Shown here one piece after another: positions 17,811 to 26,449 of a stretch of 64,000 nt of DNA (positions within the stretch are counted from its first letter, which is position 1; each line of letters opens with the position of its first letter). Source of the stretch: Paracoxiella cheracis (GTDB lineage Bacteria > Pseudomonadota > Gammaproteobacteria > Coxiellales > Coxiellaceae); contig NZ_CP186485.1 in NCBI RefSeq assembly GCF_049348705.1, positions 496,001 through 560,000 on the forward strand. Reading direction: 5' to 3'. The notes beneath the pieces were generated by a model that saw only the letters and a list, made by a program, of their open reading frames with translations, searched no databases and was not told the DNA's origin. A program made the translations under genes and the position numbers.

Positions 17811-19010
17811 GTGGAAACTATCGCTTCTATTGCAAACAGCAGGCCAGTACAGCCTGTCTTCGCATTTAGACCAGCTACGCTTCTGCGAGCAGCCAGTTAC
17901 TTTCGCAACCGCTTTGGCGGTCGCGTGTTGTACGCGGTCAAAACCAATCCGGAAAAGCATATCATCCAAGCTATATTTCAGAGCGGGATTAATGCTTTCG
18001 AGATTGCTTCATTATATGAAGTTCAGACCGTTAAAAAATATGCTCCTGAAGCAGAGCTCTTTTTCATGCATCCGGTGAAATCACCGCATGCTATTCGGGA
18101 AGGCTATTTCAAGTACGGCGTGCGACATTTTGCATTGGATTCGCTCGATGAGCTCGAAAAAATTATTGAGCACACTGAAAATGCTAAAGACCTAACCTTG
18201 CATTTGCGCTTGGCGATGCCAAACACCTTTGCAGAGTTTAACTTGGCTGAAAAATTTGGTGTGAACTTGCAAGAAGCGCCTGCGCTATTGAATGAAGTGC
18301 GTAAGGTCGCGCGCCAACTCGGCGTCACCTTTCACGTCGGTTCGCAATGCATGCATCCGGATGCGTATCGTATCGCTATGCGCATGGCGGCTAAGGTGAT
18401 TGGCGAAGCAGGTGTGGATGTTGAATACTTTAATGTCGGTGGTGGTTTTCCGTCGATTTATCCCGGTATGATTCCACCTGCGTTGGAAGAGTATTTTGTC
18501 GCGATCGACGAAGAAATCGCCGCAATAAAAAGCGATTACCCCCATCTCACTTTTTTGTGTGAACCGGGTCGTGCGTTAGTGGCCGAGAGTACTTCCATCA
18601 TCGTCAATGTGGAGTTGCGTAAGGACGACACACTCTATATCAATGATGGCACTTATGGCAGCTTGTTTGATGCGGGCATTCCGCACTTTATTTTTCCGGT
18701 GCATTTATTGCGATCGAATACACAAGATGTAGATGCGGAAGAAAAAACCAGTTTGACGCCGTTTAGCTTTTACGGACCTACCTGTGATTCATTGGATTAT
18801 ATGAAGGGACCGTTTTATTTACCAAACGATGTGAGAAACGGTGATTACATTGAAATTGGACAAATAGGCGCTTATGGTCGAACGTTGTCGACGGAGTTCA
18901 ATGGTTTTCGGCAAAGCGAGGGTGTGGTCTTGGTATCGGATCAACCTTTGATGACACTGTATGAGGGTGATTGTATTACGCACGAGCCGCTTGAAGTCAT
19001 AGCGGCGTAA
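17811..19010 (+). CDS. Ornithine decarboxylase-type (fold III) PLP decarboxylase
   Basis: PLP enzyme of the alanine-racemase fold, expected to decarboxylate ornithine (perhaps also lysine) to a diamine. The 399-residue protein has the PLP lysine K44 in YAVKTNP, the glycine loop YFNVGGGFPS, the phosphate-binding EPGRALV and the catalytic cysteine in FYGPTCDSLDYM donated across the dimer. The length fits the short bacterial ODC/LODC group. GTG at 17793 would add six residues, but the GTG at 17811 is better placed after GGGGAG. A good -10 (TATAAT at 17767-17772) without a clear -35 lies upstream. It is first in an operon with a deoxyhypusine-synthase homologue and an agmatinase. Confidence 0.9.
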   Translation: METIASIANSRPVQPVFAFRPATLLRAASYFRNRFGGRVLYAVKTNPEKHIIQAIFQSGINAFEIASLYEVQTVKKYAPEAELFFMHPVKSPHAIREGYFKYGVRHFALDSLDELEKIIEHTENAKDLTLHLRLAMPNTFAEFNLAEKFGVNLQEAPALLNEVRKVARQLGVTFHVGSQCMHPDAYRIAMRMAAKVIGEAGVDVEYFNVGGGFPSIYPGMIPPALEEYFVAIDEEIAAIKSDYPHLTFLCEPGRALVAESTSIIVNVELRKDDTLYINDGTYGSLFDAGIPHFIFPVHLLRSNTQDVDAEEKTSLTPFSFYGPTCDSLDYMKGPFYLPNDVRNGDYIEIGQIGAYGRTLSTEFNGFRQSEGVVLVSDQPLMTLYEGDCITHEPLEVIAA

Positions 19011-19030
19011 TCGACATCCGGGAGTTAGAA

Positions 19031-20086
19031 ATGAAAGAGGAAACAGTTGAAAAATCCTTGAAGCAAGCATTATTGCAAAAAACAGTTGAACACGTTGACA
19101 TCACCACGTTTGATGCGCGTCCCATCATCGATGCGATGGATAAAATGTCGTTTACCTCGCGTGAGCTAGCGCGGGCGACTCAAATTTTTAATCAAATGTT
19201 GCAAGACGAAAACTGTAGCATCATTTTGTCGGTTGCAGGTTCAACGGCTGCGGCGGGCTGTATGAAATTATATGCGGATTTAATTCGTTATAATATGGTT
19301 GATGCTATCGTTTCAACCGGTGCGAATATTGTCGATATGGATTTTTTTGAAGCGTTGGGTTTTCGTCATTATCAAGGCAGTCAATTTGTCGATGATCGTC
19401 AAATGCGTGATTTATACATTGATCGGATCTACGATACTTACATCGATGAAGAAGATTTACAGCAGTGTGACCATACCATTTTTGAGATTGCAAACAGCTT
19501 AGCACCACGCGCATACAGTTCGCGTGAATTTATTGCGGCGATGGGTGCGTATCTCGCTAATGGCCATGCGAAAAAACAAAATTCGTTAGTGCAATTGGCT
19601 TACGAGCACGATGTCCCTGTTTTTTGTCCGGCATTTACAGACTCTTCTGCTGGTTTTGGGTTGGTACTTCATCAAGTTAAAAATCCTGAGAGCCACATCG
19701 CTATCGATTCTATTAAAGATTTTCATGAATTGACGCAATTAAAAATCGATGCCGGAACAACAGGATTATTAATGATTGGTGGTGGCGTGCCTAAAAACTT
19801 TGTGCAGGACACAGTCGTTTGTGCTGAAGTATTGGGTCGTGAAGTGGAAATGCATAAATACGCTATTCAAATTACCGTCGCGGACGTGCGTGATGGTGCA
19901 TGCTCGAGCTCAACGCTTAAAGAAGCGTGTTCTTGGGGTAAGGTCGATGTTGCTTATGAGCACATGGTGTATGCAGAAGCTACATCGGTGTTGCCGTTAT
20001 TGGCGAGCGATGCGTATCATCGCGGTTATTGGAAAAACCGTACGCGCCGACACTATGCCAAATTATTTTCAAAGAGTGATTCCTAA
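19031..20086 (+). CDS. Deoxyhypusine synthase-like protein
   Basis: A 351-residue member of the deoxyhypusine synthase family, which in eukaryotes and archaea transfers the aminobutyl group of spermidine to a lysine of eIF5A. Rossmann-type NAD segments are visible (ILSVAGSTAAAG, VDAIVSTGANIVD), and the catalytic lysine is kept: K255 in LMIGGGVPKNFVQD aligns with the GGGVxKHH motif. The two His residues after the Lys are replaced by Asn-Phe. Bacteria have no eIF5A, so the acceptor must differ. A polyamine or homospermidine-synthase role is an inference from the flanking decarboxylase and agmatinase. It follows the decarboxylase after 20 bases (GGGAG before the ATG), and its TAA shares one base with the next start. 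Confidence 0.88.
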   Translation: MKEETVEKSLKQALLQKTVEHVDITTFDARPIIDAMDKMSFTSRELARATQIFNQMLQDENCSIILSVAGSTAAAGCMKLYADLIRYNMVDAIVSTGANIVDMDFFEALGFRHYQGSQFVDDRQMRDLYIDRIYDTYIDEEDLQQCDHTIFEIANSLAPRAYSSREFIAAMGAYLANGHAKKQNSLVQLAYEHDVPVFCPAFTDSSAGFGLVLHQVKNPESHIAIDSIKDFHELTQLKIDAGTTGLLMIGGGVPKNFVQDTVVCAEVLGREVEMHKYAIQITVADVRDGACSSSTLKEACSWGKVDVAYEHMVYAEATSVLPLLASDAYHRGYWKNRTRRHYAKLFSKSDS

Positions 20087-20973
20087 TGCAATGCATGTCT
20101 CCAGAGCAAGGGTTTTTAGGCTTAGAGCCTAAAGATGCTGTGAATTATTCCGATGCAAAAGCCGTCATCATTCCTTTTGGCTTGGAGGCAACGGTGAGCT
20201 ATGGCGGTGGAACTGCTAAAGGTCCTGCCGCAATGATTAAAGCCTCCCACGAAGTGGAGTTGTTCGACGAGCAGTTATGGTGCGAGCCTTTTCGTCAAAT
20301 CGGTGTGGTGACGCTCGAAGAGCCCAAAATTTCTAGCCAGATTGAAGTTGCGTTGGATCAGTTAGAATCGCTCGTTGAGCGTGTGTTGGCTGACGGCAAG
20401 TTTCCGATGACATTCGGTGGTGAGCATTCGATTACGGCTGCGACCATTCGCCCCTTTTTGAAAAAATATCCAAATCTCGCGATTCTACATTTTGATGCAC
20501 ACGCGGATTTACGTGACGGCTTCGAAGGCGAGCATTATTCACACGCCTCAGCGCTCCGGCGTTGTTTAGATGATGATAATGTCGAATTGGTTTCATGTGG
20601 TATTCGGAATATTTCGGCGGAAGAAATTCCGTTTTTGGAAGATAATCGGGATCGCATTCATATTTATTGGGGTAAAGATAAAAAGCGTTGGAATATCGAT
20701 GAGATTGTGAGTCACCTCAAAGATCGCCCTGTTTATCTCACCTTTGATGTCGATGGGTTCGATGCGAGTTTAATGCCCGCCACGGGCACACCCGAGCCGG
20801 GCGGGTTATTTTGGGAAGATGTTTTAGACATCATGACCGCAGCGAGTAAGGTTAGCACCATCGTGGGTGCCGATGTTAATGAGCTCGCACCCGTTTCCCA
20901 TTTGCATAGCTGTGATTTTCTCGCGGCGAAGTTGGCCTATAAAATTTTGTCTTTAGCTTTCGCCCGCGGTTGA
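20086..20973 (+). CDS. speB: Agmatinase-type ureohydrolase
   Basis: Manganese ureohydrolase of 295 residues, of the arginase/agmatinase family. Metal ligands lie in TFGGEHSIT, HFDAHADLRD and TFDVDGFDASLMPATGTPEPGG, and the last motif is nearer agmatinase than arginase. The expected reaction is agmatine to putrescine and urea, but no arginine decarboxylase is adjacent. The upstream genes make it possible that the true substrate is a larger guanidino-polyamine. The ATG overlaps the deoxyhypusine-synthase-like stop by one base, so translation is likely coupled. Confidence 0.88.
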   Translation: MQCMSPEQGFLGLEPKDAVNYSDAKAVIIPFGLEATVSYGGGTAKGPAAMIKASHEVELFDEQLWCEPFRQIGVVTLEEPKISSQIEVALDQLESLVERVLADGKFPMTFGGEHSITAATIRPFLKKYPNLAILHFDAHADLRDGFEGEHYSHASALRRCLDDDNVELVSCGIRNISAEEIPFLEDNRDRIHIYWGKDKKRWNIDEIVSHLKDRPVYLTFDVDGFDASLMPATGTPEPGGLFWEDVLDIMTAASKVSTIVGADVNELAPVSHLHSCDFLAAKLAYKILSLAFARG

Positions 20974-21022
20974 ATCAGGTTATCGGCCTGAATTCATCGG
21001 CCTTAGCCTTAAAATGAATTTT

Positions 21023-21448
21023 CTATACATTATTATTAGGGTTTATCAATGCGGCCGCTGGTGATTCATCGTCAGCAATCGCTGGGTTACGATTGCGGTT
21101 AAACCATTCTAGAAATTGATTGAGTAACGCATTTCTACTTGGTGGTGTTTAGCCATTGTCGCGTAAATATTCTCTGAATGCGTGCGGGAATTCGCGTGAG
21201 AAGCAGAAAAATGTTCCTACCAGGACGCCGGTGCCAATAATTCCCAAAATGGCGACTTCGGGTTTTCGACAGGCATTTCGAAAGAAGGGAAGAAAACATA
21301 TGAGATTGAGTGCATTGATATTTTCTAGAAAATCTTGGTTCACATTTTCAAATTCATTGGTTGCGGCACAGGCGATGAAGTAAGCTAAGATGCCGAATAT
21401 AAACAGTAATCCGAATACATTCCCGGTTCTTCGAAATGCAGCACGCAT
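21023..21448 (-). pseudogene. Small membrane protein gene with an in-frame stop (paralogue A)
   Basis: The frame starts at 21448 (MRAAFRRTGNVFG) and has two hydrophobic helices (LLFIFGILAYFIACAA and EVAILGIIGTGVLVGTFF). A TAA at 21149-21151 ends it after 99 residues. The same frame then stays open for 41 more codons to a TAG at 21023, encoding a polar Asn/Pro tail (NRNRNPAIADDE). The neighbouring paralogue also has a polar tail after its second helix, so the TAA looks like a nonsense mutation. I do not recognise the family. The 99-residue product might still be made. Confidence 0.55.
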
Positions 21449-21524
21449 GTTTTTTTCTCTGTTATTTTGTTTTGAGGCTTGTAAGTAAACTTACAAGCCT
21501 CGAGGGTGATTGGTGTTTAACTTA

Positions 21525-22104
21525 TCATACACTATTTGATGGAGATAGATATCCTGATGATTGAGGCGCATTGTCCAAAGCTGGATCTTGTGGGGTTTCT
21601 TTTCTAGGTGAGTGCAGCGGGCTACCAATATTTTGTAGTTGAGCTATTTGCGATGGCTGAGAAGTTCCATCAGTAGGTGGCCTATCGCCGTTGGGATTTT
21701 CGGCGCCTACTATTGGAGCCGACGGGGTAACGCCGTTTGGATATTGTCCTTGATAACTACTACCATCAACGGGAGGAATATTCTCTTCAAGTGGCTCATA
21801 ATTATTAGGATCAGGATTTGGCTGTCCTTGTGACCATTGGAAAGCAGCCCTCGCTCCCTCACCGAGCAAGGCTGCCTGTTGTCAAACTCACAGTTGCAAT
21901 AAAACCTGCAACATTTGTGGTAAATGAATTTTTACACATCTCTCGGGCGAAGTAACATAGCATGTTGTAAGTAGCTAATGCCTCTTGAGTGTTTTCGCTT
22001 GGGTCATCGAGCGCCCTCGATAACTTTGTAAAGCCCATGATTGTATATCCTATTGCGGCTGGTATTAGAAAAGCTGCAGCAACTCTTCCTGCTCTACTCA
22101 TCAT
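21525..22104 (-). pseudogene. Membrane protein with Pro-rich tail, split by a frameshift (paralogue B)
   Basis: The first part (22104 down to 21859, MMSRAGRVAAAFLIPAAIGY) encodes two hydrophobic helices and stops shortly after FIATVSLTTGS. The second part continues in another frame from LGEGARAAFQWSQG and ends at 21525 with a Pro/Asn-rich tail (PPVDGSSYQGQYPNGVTP). Removing one base near 21872 joins them into one protein of about 192 residues. The helix layout and spacing resemble paralogue A, 80 bases away on the same strand (YNMLCYFAREMCKN against LNLICFLPFFRNACRK). A ribosome binding site (AGGAGA) precedes only the upstream part. Family unknown; a sequencing error or programmed frameshift cannot be excluded. 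Confidence 0.6.
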
Positions 22105-22453
22105 CCTCTCCTTTTTATTTTAATTTAAAGTAAGTTTATTACTTTTCAGAAAACATACCTCCTCGATTATCGAGAAATTTTGTAGGAATTCAAGTAAAAA
22201 ATATAATAAATTTTTAGTAAGTGATGAATCGATAATTATTTTTTCAATATTTTATTTTTCTTAATTTTTTTTAAGGTTTTTGTTAATTTAAGTGTCAGTT
22301 GGAATTTTTATTTTTTGCGGTTACTGTTTTGCGGGCGTCAATACCAGGATGGGAATAAGCAGCTTGGGATGGCGACTCCCGAAAAATTGAAATTTCTCGT
22401 TCCTTCGCTATTCCTAGTTTTCTTGCTTATTAAATGGCAAAATAGACATCAGT
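22105..22453. other. AT-rich intergenic stretch with a truncated foldback repeat
   Basis: The left part is very AT-rich and must hold the promoter of paralogue B. 22317-22395 is a shortened, inverted copy of the 130-bp element seen at 47916-48044 and 61218-61347, sharing GGTTACTGTTTT, GGATGGCGACTCCCGAAAAA and an ATTGAAA end. No gene is apparent. Confidence 0.65.
22317..22395 (-). repeat. Foldback repeat family B, internally deleted copy
   Basis: Reverse orientation relative to the copies at 47916 and 61218. It keeps the GGTTACTG inner end and the CGACTCCCGAAAAA segment; the bases between that segment and the ATTGAAA end are missing. Confidence 0.65.
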
Positions 22454-23590
22454 ATGGACACGAAAAAAAAAGCATCTGATGCGAAGATAGCGCTCTCTGA
22501 AGACAAAACTCACTTGCACTTGTCAGGCAACTGGACAATAGCAGGGATCACCGCCGTTGCGCCGACGATTCAAACGCTTGTGAAGAAAGCGGGTCAAGAC
22601 GTCACGATTGACGGCAGTGCGATTGCCATCATGGACAGCGCCGGTGCGCTCCTCATCGAAAACATCATCGTAAACTTTAAAAAACTGGGTAAGCAGGCCA
22701 CCGTATCGGGCATCAGTGAGCGATTTCAATCGTTACTGAAATTGGTTACCGATGAAATTGACCTAGTTCGTAACCCACCACCGCCACCCGAAACACCCAG
22801 CCTGTTGTATACCATTGGCGAAAAATCGTACTTCAAATGGCGTGTCGTGTATGAGTTTATGGAATTTGTGGGAGAAATGTTTATCGGTATCGTGCGCAGT
22901 ATCAGGCAGCCATCACGCTTTCAATGGCGTTTAATTTTGCGTTTTATTGATGACACGGGGTATCGTGCATTGCCAATTGTGGCACTCTTAACTTTTTTAG
23001 TCGGTATTGTTTTGACCTACCAAATTGCAGTGCAATTGTCGGAATATAACGCGGATATTTTTATTGTTGATCTAACGGGAATGGTGATTTTGCGCGAATT
23101 TGGGCCACTGATTACGGCGATCATTGCGGCAGGACGGACGAGCACCTCGTTTACCGCACAAATTGGCACCATGAAAATCAATGAAGAAATTGACGCCTTG
23201 AACACGATGGGTGTATCACCGATTGAGCGCTTGGTCATGCCAAAAGTTTTGGGGCTGGTCATTGCCTTGCCGCTATTGACGGTGTGGGCTGATATTTTTG
23301 GTGTGCTCGGTAGCATGGTTATGTCAAAGGCGCAACTGGGTATCAGCTATTACTCCTTTCTTGAGCGGTTTCAGCATTCGGTTGCGGTGAAGGATTACAT
23401 TGTGGGCTTGGTGAAGGCGCCGGTGTTTGCGTTGATTATTGCTGCCGTCGGATGTTTTCAGGGATTTCAGGTGTCGGGCACCGCAGACGATGTGGGTAGA
23501 AAGACGACACAAAGTGCGGTGCAGTCCATTTTTTTAATTATTATCGCCGATGCCTTATTCTCGATTTTATTTAGTTGGCGGGGAGTTTGA
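22454..23590 (+). CDS. STAS-MlaE fusion permease of a second Mla-type lipid transporter
   Basis: A 378-residue protein with two parts. Residues about 10-105 form a STAS domain (MlaB-like) with DGSAIAIMDSAGALLIENI, the usual position of the exposed Ser. Residues about 120-378 form an MlaE-family permease (GYRALPIVALLTFLVGIVL, then FGPLITAIIAAGRTSTSFTAQIG). Such fusions occur in many proteobacterial MCE transporters, where the STAS part regulates the ATPase. It heads a four-gene set (permease, ATPase, MCE protein, lipoprotein) with overlapping starts and stops, predicted to move phospholipid or another lipid across the periplasm. It is distinct from the mlaFEDCB operon at 40-43 kb. Confidence 0.9.
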   Translation: MDTKKKASDAKIALSEDKTHLHLSGNWTIAGITAVAPTIQTLVKKAGQDVTIDGSAIAIMDSAGALLIENIIVNFKKLGKQATVSGISERFQSLLKLVTDEIDLVRNPPPPPETPSLLYTIGEKSYFKWRVVYEFMEFVGEMFIGIVRSIRQPSRFQWRLILRFIDDTGYRALPIVALLTFLVGIVLTYQIAVQLSEYNADIFIVDLTGMVILREFGPLITAIIAAGRTSTSFTAQIGTMKINEEIDALNTMGVSPIERLVMPKVLGLVIALPLLTVWADIFGVLGSMVMSKAQLGISYYSFLERFQHSVAVKDYIVGLVKAPVFALIIAAVGCFQGFQVSGTADDVGRKTTQSAVQSIFLIIIADALFSILFSWRGV

Positions 23591-24390
23591 TGACAAATCG
23601 ATCGGATGCGGAGAAGGTCATCGAAATTAAATCGCTCAGGAATTATTTGGGCGGTCGCTGGGTGCATAATGGTTTAAATTTGGACGTTCGCAAAGGTGAA
23701 ATCGTTGCGGTCATCGGGCCGAGTGGTTGCGGCAAGACCACCTTGTTGCGCAGTATTTTAATGCTCTTAAAGCCAACATCTGGCACAATTAAGGTGTTTG
23801 GGACGAATGTCGTGACTTGCTCGGAGGCGCAAGCCTTACGCGTGCAGCGACGGTGGGGGGTGATGTTTCAGAGTTCTGCGTTGTTTAGTTCATTGCAGGT
23901 TCTCGAAAATGTCATGTTTCCGATTGGTGAGTACACGAGATTGAAAAAATCAACGCAAAAGGAATTGGCGTTGCTCAAAATTGCATTAACAGGATTGGAG
24001 CTGGATGCAGCACCAAAATATCCGGCTGAGCTCAGCGGTGGGATGAAAAAACGCGCCGCATTAGCGCGCGCCATTGCGCTAGATCCTGAAATTGTTTTTT
24101 TAGATGAGCCAACATCAGGGCTTGATCCAAAAGGTGCAGGCGACATGGATGAATTAATTTTACACTTGAGAGATAGCCTTGGATTAACATTTTTTATGAT
24201 TACCCATGATCTTGATTCGTTATGGCGAGTGCCCGATCGCGTTGTGTTTTTAGGAGAAGGAAAGGTGTTGGCGGCATTGCCAATGACAGAATTAGTGAAA
24301 CAAACGCATCCGCTCATTAAGAATTATTTTAGTGGTGTTCGTGCGTTTGAACGGGCTATCGAAACCTTAGGAACCCAGGATGGACAGTAA
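23590..24390 (+). CDS. MlaF-like ABC transporter ATPase
   Basis: A 266-residue ABC ATPase with Walker A GPSGCGKTTLL, Q-loop GVMFQSSALFSSL, signature AELSGGMKKRAALARA and Walker B EIVFLDEPTSGLD. The SGGM-K-R variant of the signature is typical of Mla/Mkl ATPases. The ATG at 23590 shares its A with the permease TGA; an upstream TTG at 23575 is in frame but less likely. It powers the STAS-MlaE permease encoded just before, and its end overlaps the next gene by 11 bases. Confidence 0.93.
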   Translation: MTNRSDAEKVIEIKSLRNYLGGRWVHNGLNLDVRKGEIVAVIGPSGCGKTTLLRSILMLLKPTSGTIKVFGTNVVTCSEAQALRVQRRWGVMFQSSALFSSLQVLENVMFPIGEYTRLKKSTQKELALLKIALTGLELDAAPKYPAELSGGMKKRAALARAIALDPEIVFLDEPTSGLDPKGAGDMDELILHLRDSLGLTFFMITHDLDSLWRVPDRVVFLGEGKVLAALPMTELVKQTHPLIKNYFSGVRAFERAIETLGTQDGQ

Positions 24391-25306
24391 AGTAAATTAT
24401 ACCATCGTTGGATTATTCGTCATTTTATTGGGCGCGACACTGGTCGTGCTGATCTTCTGGCTCACTTCGCTCAAGCATCGTGAAGTTTACGACGTTTATA
24501 TTGTGTATATGCATGAAGAAGTGTCGGGATTGAGCGTGCAAAGTCCCGTTCGATATAACGGTGTGAAAGTGGGTTACGTGCAATCGATTCAATTAAATCC
24601 GAAAGATCCTCAGCAAGTGATGTTAGTGCTGAAAATTCAAGAAGGCACACCGATCACCACGAGTACGATTGCAACATTAATGGCAGAAGGTATTACGGGA
24701 TTGGATTATATCGGCTTAAAAGCATTAACGGCGGAAGCGCCACCTCTTGAAGCAAAGCCCGGTGAAAAATATCCGGTGATTCCTTCAGAACCTTCCTTGT
24801 TATTAAAATTAAGCACGGCCTTGCAAGAGGTGACAAAAACTGTTGGTGATTTGAGTGCTAACATCAGTAAAGTTTTTGATGAAAAAAATCGTGAGGCCAT
24901 TCGTCAAAGCTTGGCCAATACAGCAAAAATTACGAGCACGATCGCGCAAAATTCAAAAAATATTGATGCCATTATGGTCTCAACGAAAAAATTATTGACT
25001 AATAGCGCACAAGCCAGCAAAGATTTGCCGGACATCATGAAACAATTAAAAGCGACGTTGGCGTCGGTGAAGGCAGTTGCAAATAAATTAAATAATGCTG
25101 GCAGTAGCGTTGTCGTGACGATGCGCGATACACGAACGGCGGTGCAAAATGTGTCTCAGCAATTAGTCCCAAGCACGCAACAATTACTAACACAGTTGAA
25201 TGATGTGGCAGGCAACCTGCAACAATTAAGTGCGGAATTACAGCATAATCCTTCGATCTTGGTGCGTGGTAAATATCCATCGCCACCCGGCCCAGGGGAA
25301 AAATGA
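24380..25306 (+). CDS. MCE-domain protein (MlaD-like), substrate-binding part of the second lipid transporter
   Basis: A 308-residue protein anchored by one N-terminal helix (TIVGLFVILLGATLVVLIFWL). The MCE domain follows (VSGLSVQSPVRYNGVKVGYV, then TTSTIATLMAEGITGLDYIGL). After it comes a long helical region (about residues 150-290) that is longer than in E. coli MlaD and rich in Ala, Gln and Thr; this may form a channel or tube. It should sit in the inner membrane facing the periplasm as a hexamer, as in other MCE systems. Confidence 0.92.
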   Translation: MDSKVNYTIVGLFVILLGATLVVLIFWLTSLKHREVYDVYIVYMHEEVSGLSVQSPVRYNGVKVGYVQSIQLNPKDPQQVMLVLKIQEGTPITTSTIATLMAEGITGLDYIGLKALTAEAPPLEAKPGEKYPVIPSEPSLLLKLSTALQEVTKTVGDLSANISKVFDEKNREAIRQSLANTAKITSTIAQNSKNIDAIMVSTKKLLTNSAQASKDLPDIMKQLKATLASVKAVANKLNNAGSSVVVTMRDTRTAVQNVSQQLVPSTQQLLTQLNDVAGNLQQLSAELQHNPSILVRGKYPSPPGPGEK

Positions 25307-25911
25307 TGGTAAAAGTTTTTAAATGTTTAGCGATCATTTTTGTGGCTATTGTGTTAACGGCGTGTGGACCTATTGCCACCAAACCGATGAATAGCTATAC
25401 CCTCAGCAGCCTAAGACAATCTCTCAGGGCCTCACACCCGAGAACGAAATTAACATTACTGGTGTCGAATCCGATTGCAGCGCCAGGTTATCAAACGTCT
25501 GCCATGATTTATATGGAGACGCCGTTTGAACTGGAATCATTTGCAGATAATCGCTGGGTAGCACCGCCCGCTCAAATGTTATTGCCGATGTTTGTGCGTG
25601 CTCTGCGCAACACCAGTTATTTTTATGCAGTTGTGTCGCCACCATTTTCGGGGATTACGAATCTTCGATTAGATACGGAGTTAATTAAGCTTCAGCAAGA
25701 ATTTTTATTGCCCACCAGTCGCGTTCGTTTGGTGGTGCAAGCTTCACTCATCAGCAATGTCACCAATCATGTTGTGGCAAGTCGACAGTTTGAAGTGGTA
25801 GTTCCCACATCTGAAAATAATCCCTACGGCGGTGTGCTGGCTGCCAATAGAGCCGCAGCACTTATCAGCCGAGAAATTGCACAGTTTGCTGTGCGATTTT
25901 CTCGACGGTAG
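25306..25911 (+). CDS. ABC-type transport auxiliary lipoprotein (PqiC-like)
   Basis: A lipoprotein of about 201 residues with a lipobox LTAC (Cys20) after a hydrophobic leader. The rest matches the transport auxiliary lipoprotein family linked to MCE systems (PqiC/YmbA type): SPLAPN-like opening replaced by MNSYTLSSL, then VSNPIAAPGYQTSAMIY and FADNRWVAPPAQML. Asp at +2 of the mature protein is absent (Gly), which favours outer-membrane sorting. Two ATGs (25303, 25306) overlap the MCE gene stop. It probably forms the outer-membrane end of this transporter. Confidence 0.87.
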   Translation: MVKVFKCLAIIFVAIVLTACGPIATKPMNSYTLSSLRQSLRASHPRTKLTLLVSNPIAAPGYQTSAMIYMETPFELESFADNRWVAPPAQMLLPMFVRALRNTSYFYAVVSPPFSGITNLRLDTELIKLQQEFLLPTSRVRLVVQASLISNVTNHVVASRQFEVVVPTSENNPYGGVLAANRAAALISREIAQFAVRFSRR

Positions 25912-25936
25912 GCGTTTTAGCCTTTTTATGGGCTCA

Positions 25937-26353
25937 TCAATGGCTTTCTGTGCTGATTACAAACGTGCATTCGTCTAATTTATATTTTGGTGTGCCGCAA
26001 ATATAAATATTGTGTTTATTGACGAATGTCCAAACTTTTAAATTGAGATTATCCTCATTAAATGGATGATCCACGTTTGATATTAAAGCAACCCATTGAC
26101 CATCGCTGCCTTTGTAGACACAAGCGATGCGTTTTTGTGTGGGTGAATAAATAGCGCCACCAAAATTTTTGGACTCGACCGTGACTTTAGTATCCGTTGG
26201 TTTTACAGATTTCCAACCGGGCGTGTCATTTGAAGTCCAATAGCCTTCACTATCTTGATGTAAATTGCTAGGACACTGACCAGCAAAGCTGGCGGCGGTG
26301 GTGAAGCTTAATCCAACACCCAAACATAAAGCTGTAATAATGGAAGTTTTCAT
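25937..26353 (-). CDS. Small secreted protein of unknown function (DUF3757-like)
   Basis: A protein of 138 residues with a clear signal peptide (MKTSIITALCLGVGLSF, cleaved near SFAGQ). The mature part is short, with Cys residues, GYWTSNDTPGWKSV, VTVESKNFGGAIYSP and a later IACVYKG. The pattern of Cys-Pro near the start, then Trp/Gly-rich and a second Cys, resembles the DUF3757 family; this is a tentative match from memory. A longer frame starts at 26395, but the ATG at 26353 has GGAG upstream and begins the signal peptide. Convergent with the lipoprotein gene. Confidence 0.7.
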   Translation of the reverse strand: MKTSIITALCLGVGLSFTTAASFAGQCPSNLHQDSEGYWTSNDTPGWKSVKPTDTKVTVESKNFGGAIYSPTQKRIACVYKGSDGQWVALISNVDHPFNEDNLNLKVWTFVNKHNIYICGTPKYKLDECTFVISTESH

Positions 26354-26449
26354 AGGATTATACTCCGTTAAAGAAGTATAGCATATGGTAACCAAACCAA
26401 TTTGCCGCTATTATTAAGGGTATGCGTTAGCAAAGGGAAAGGGGTAGTC

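Noticed and set aside
20974..21022. Inverted TCAGG/CCTGA after the agmatinase gene as a terminator
   Set aside because: Only five base pairs and no T-run.
22255..22285. Two TTAA-containing half sites resembling a PmrA box (regulator of Legionella effectors)
   Set aside because: Spacing is 10 instead of 11, the second half is poor, the region is so AT-rich that this is expected by chance, and it does not precede an effector-like gene in the right direction.
23868..24317. A 149-codon minus-strand frame opposite the MlaF-like ATPase
   Set aside because: Shadow of a conserved gene without its own start signals.
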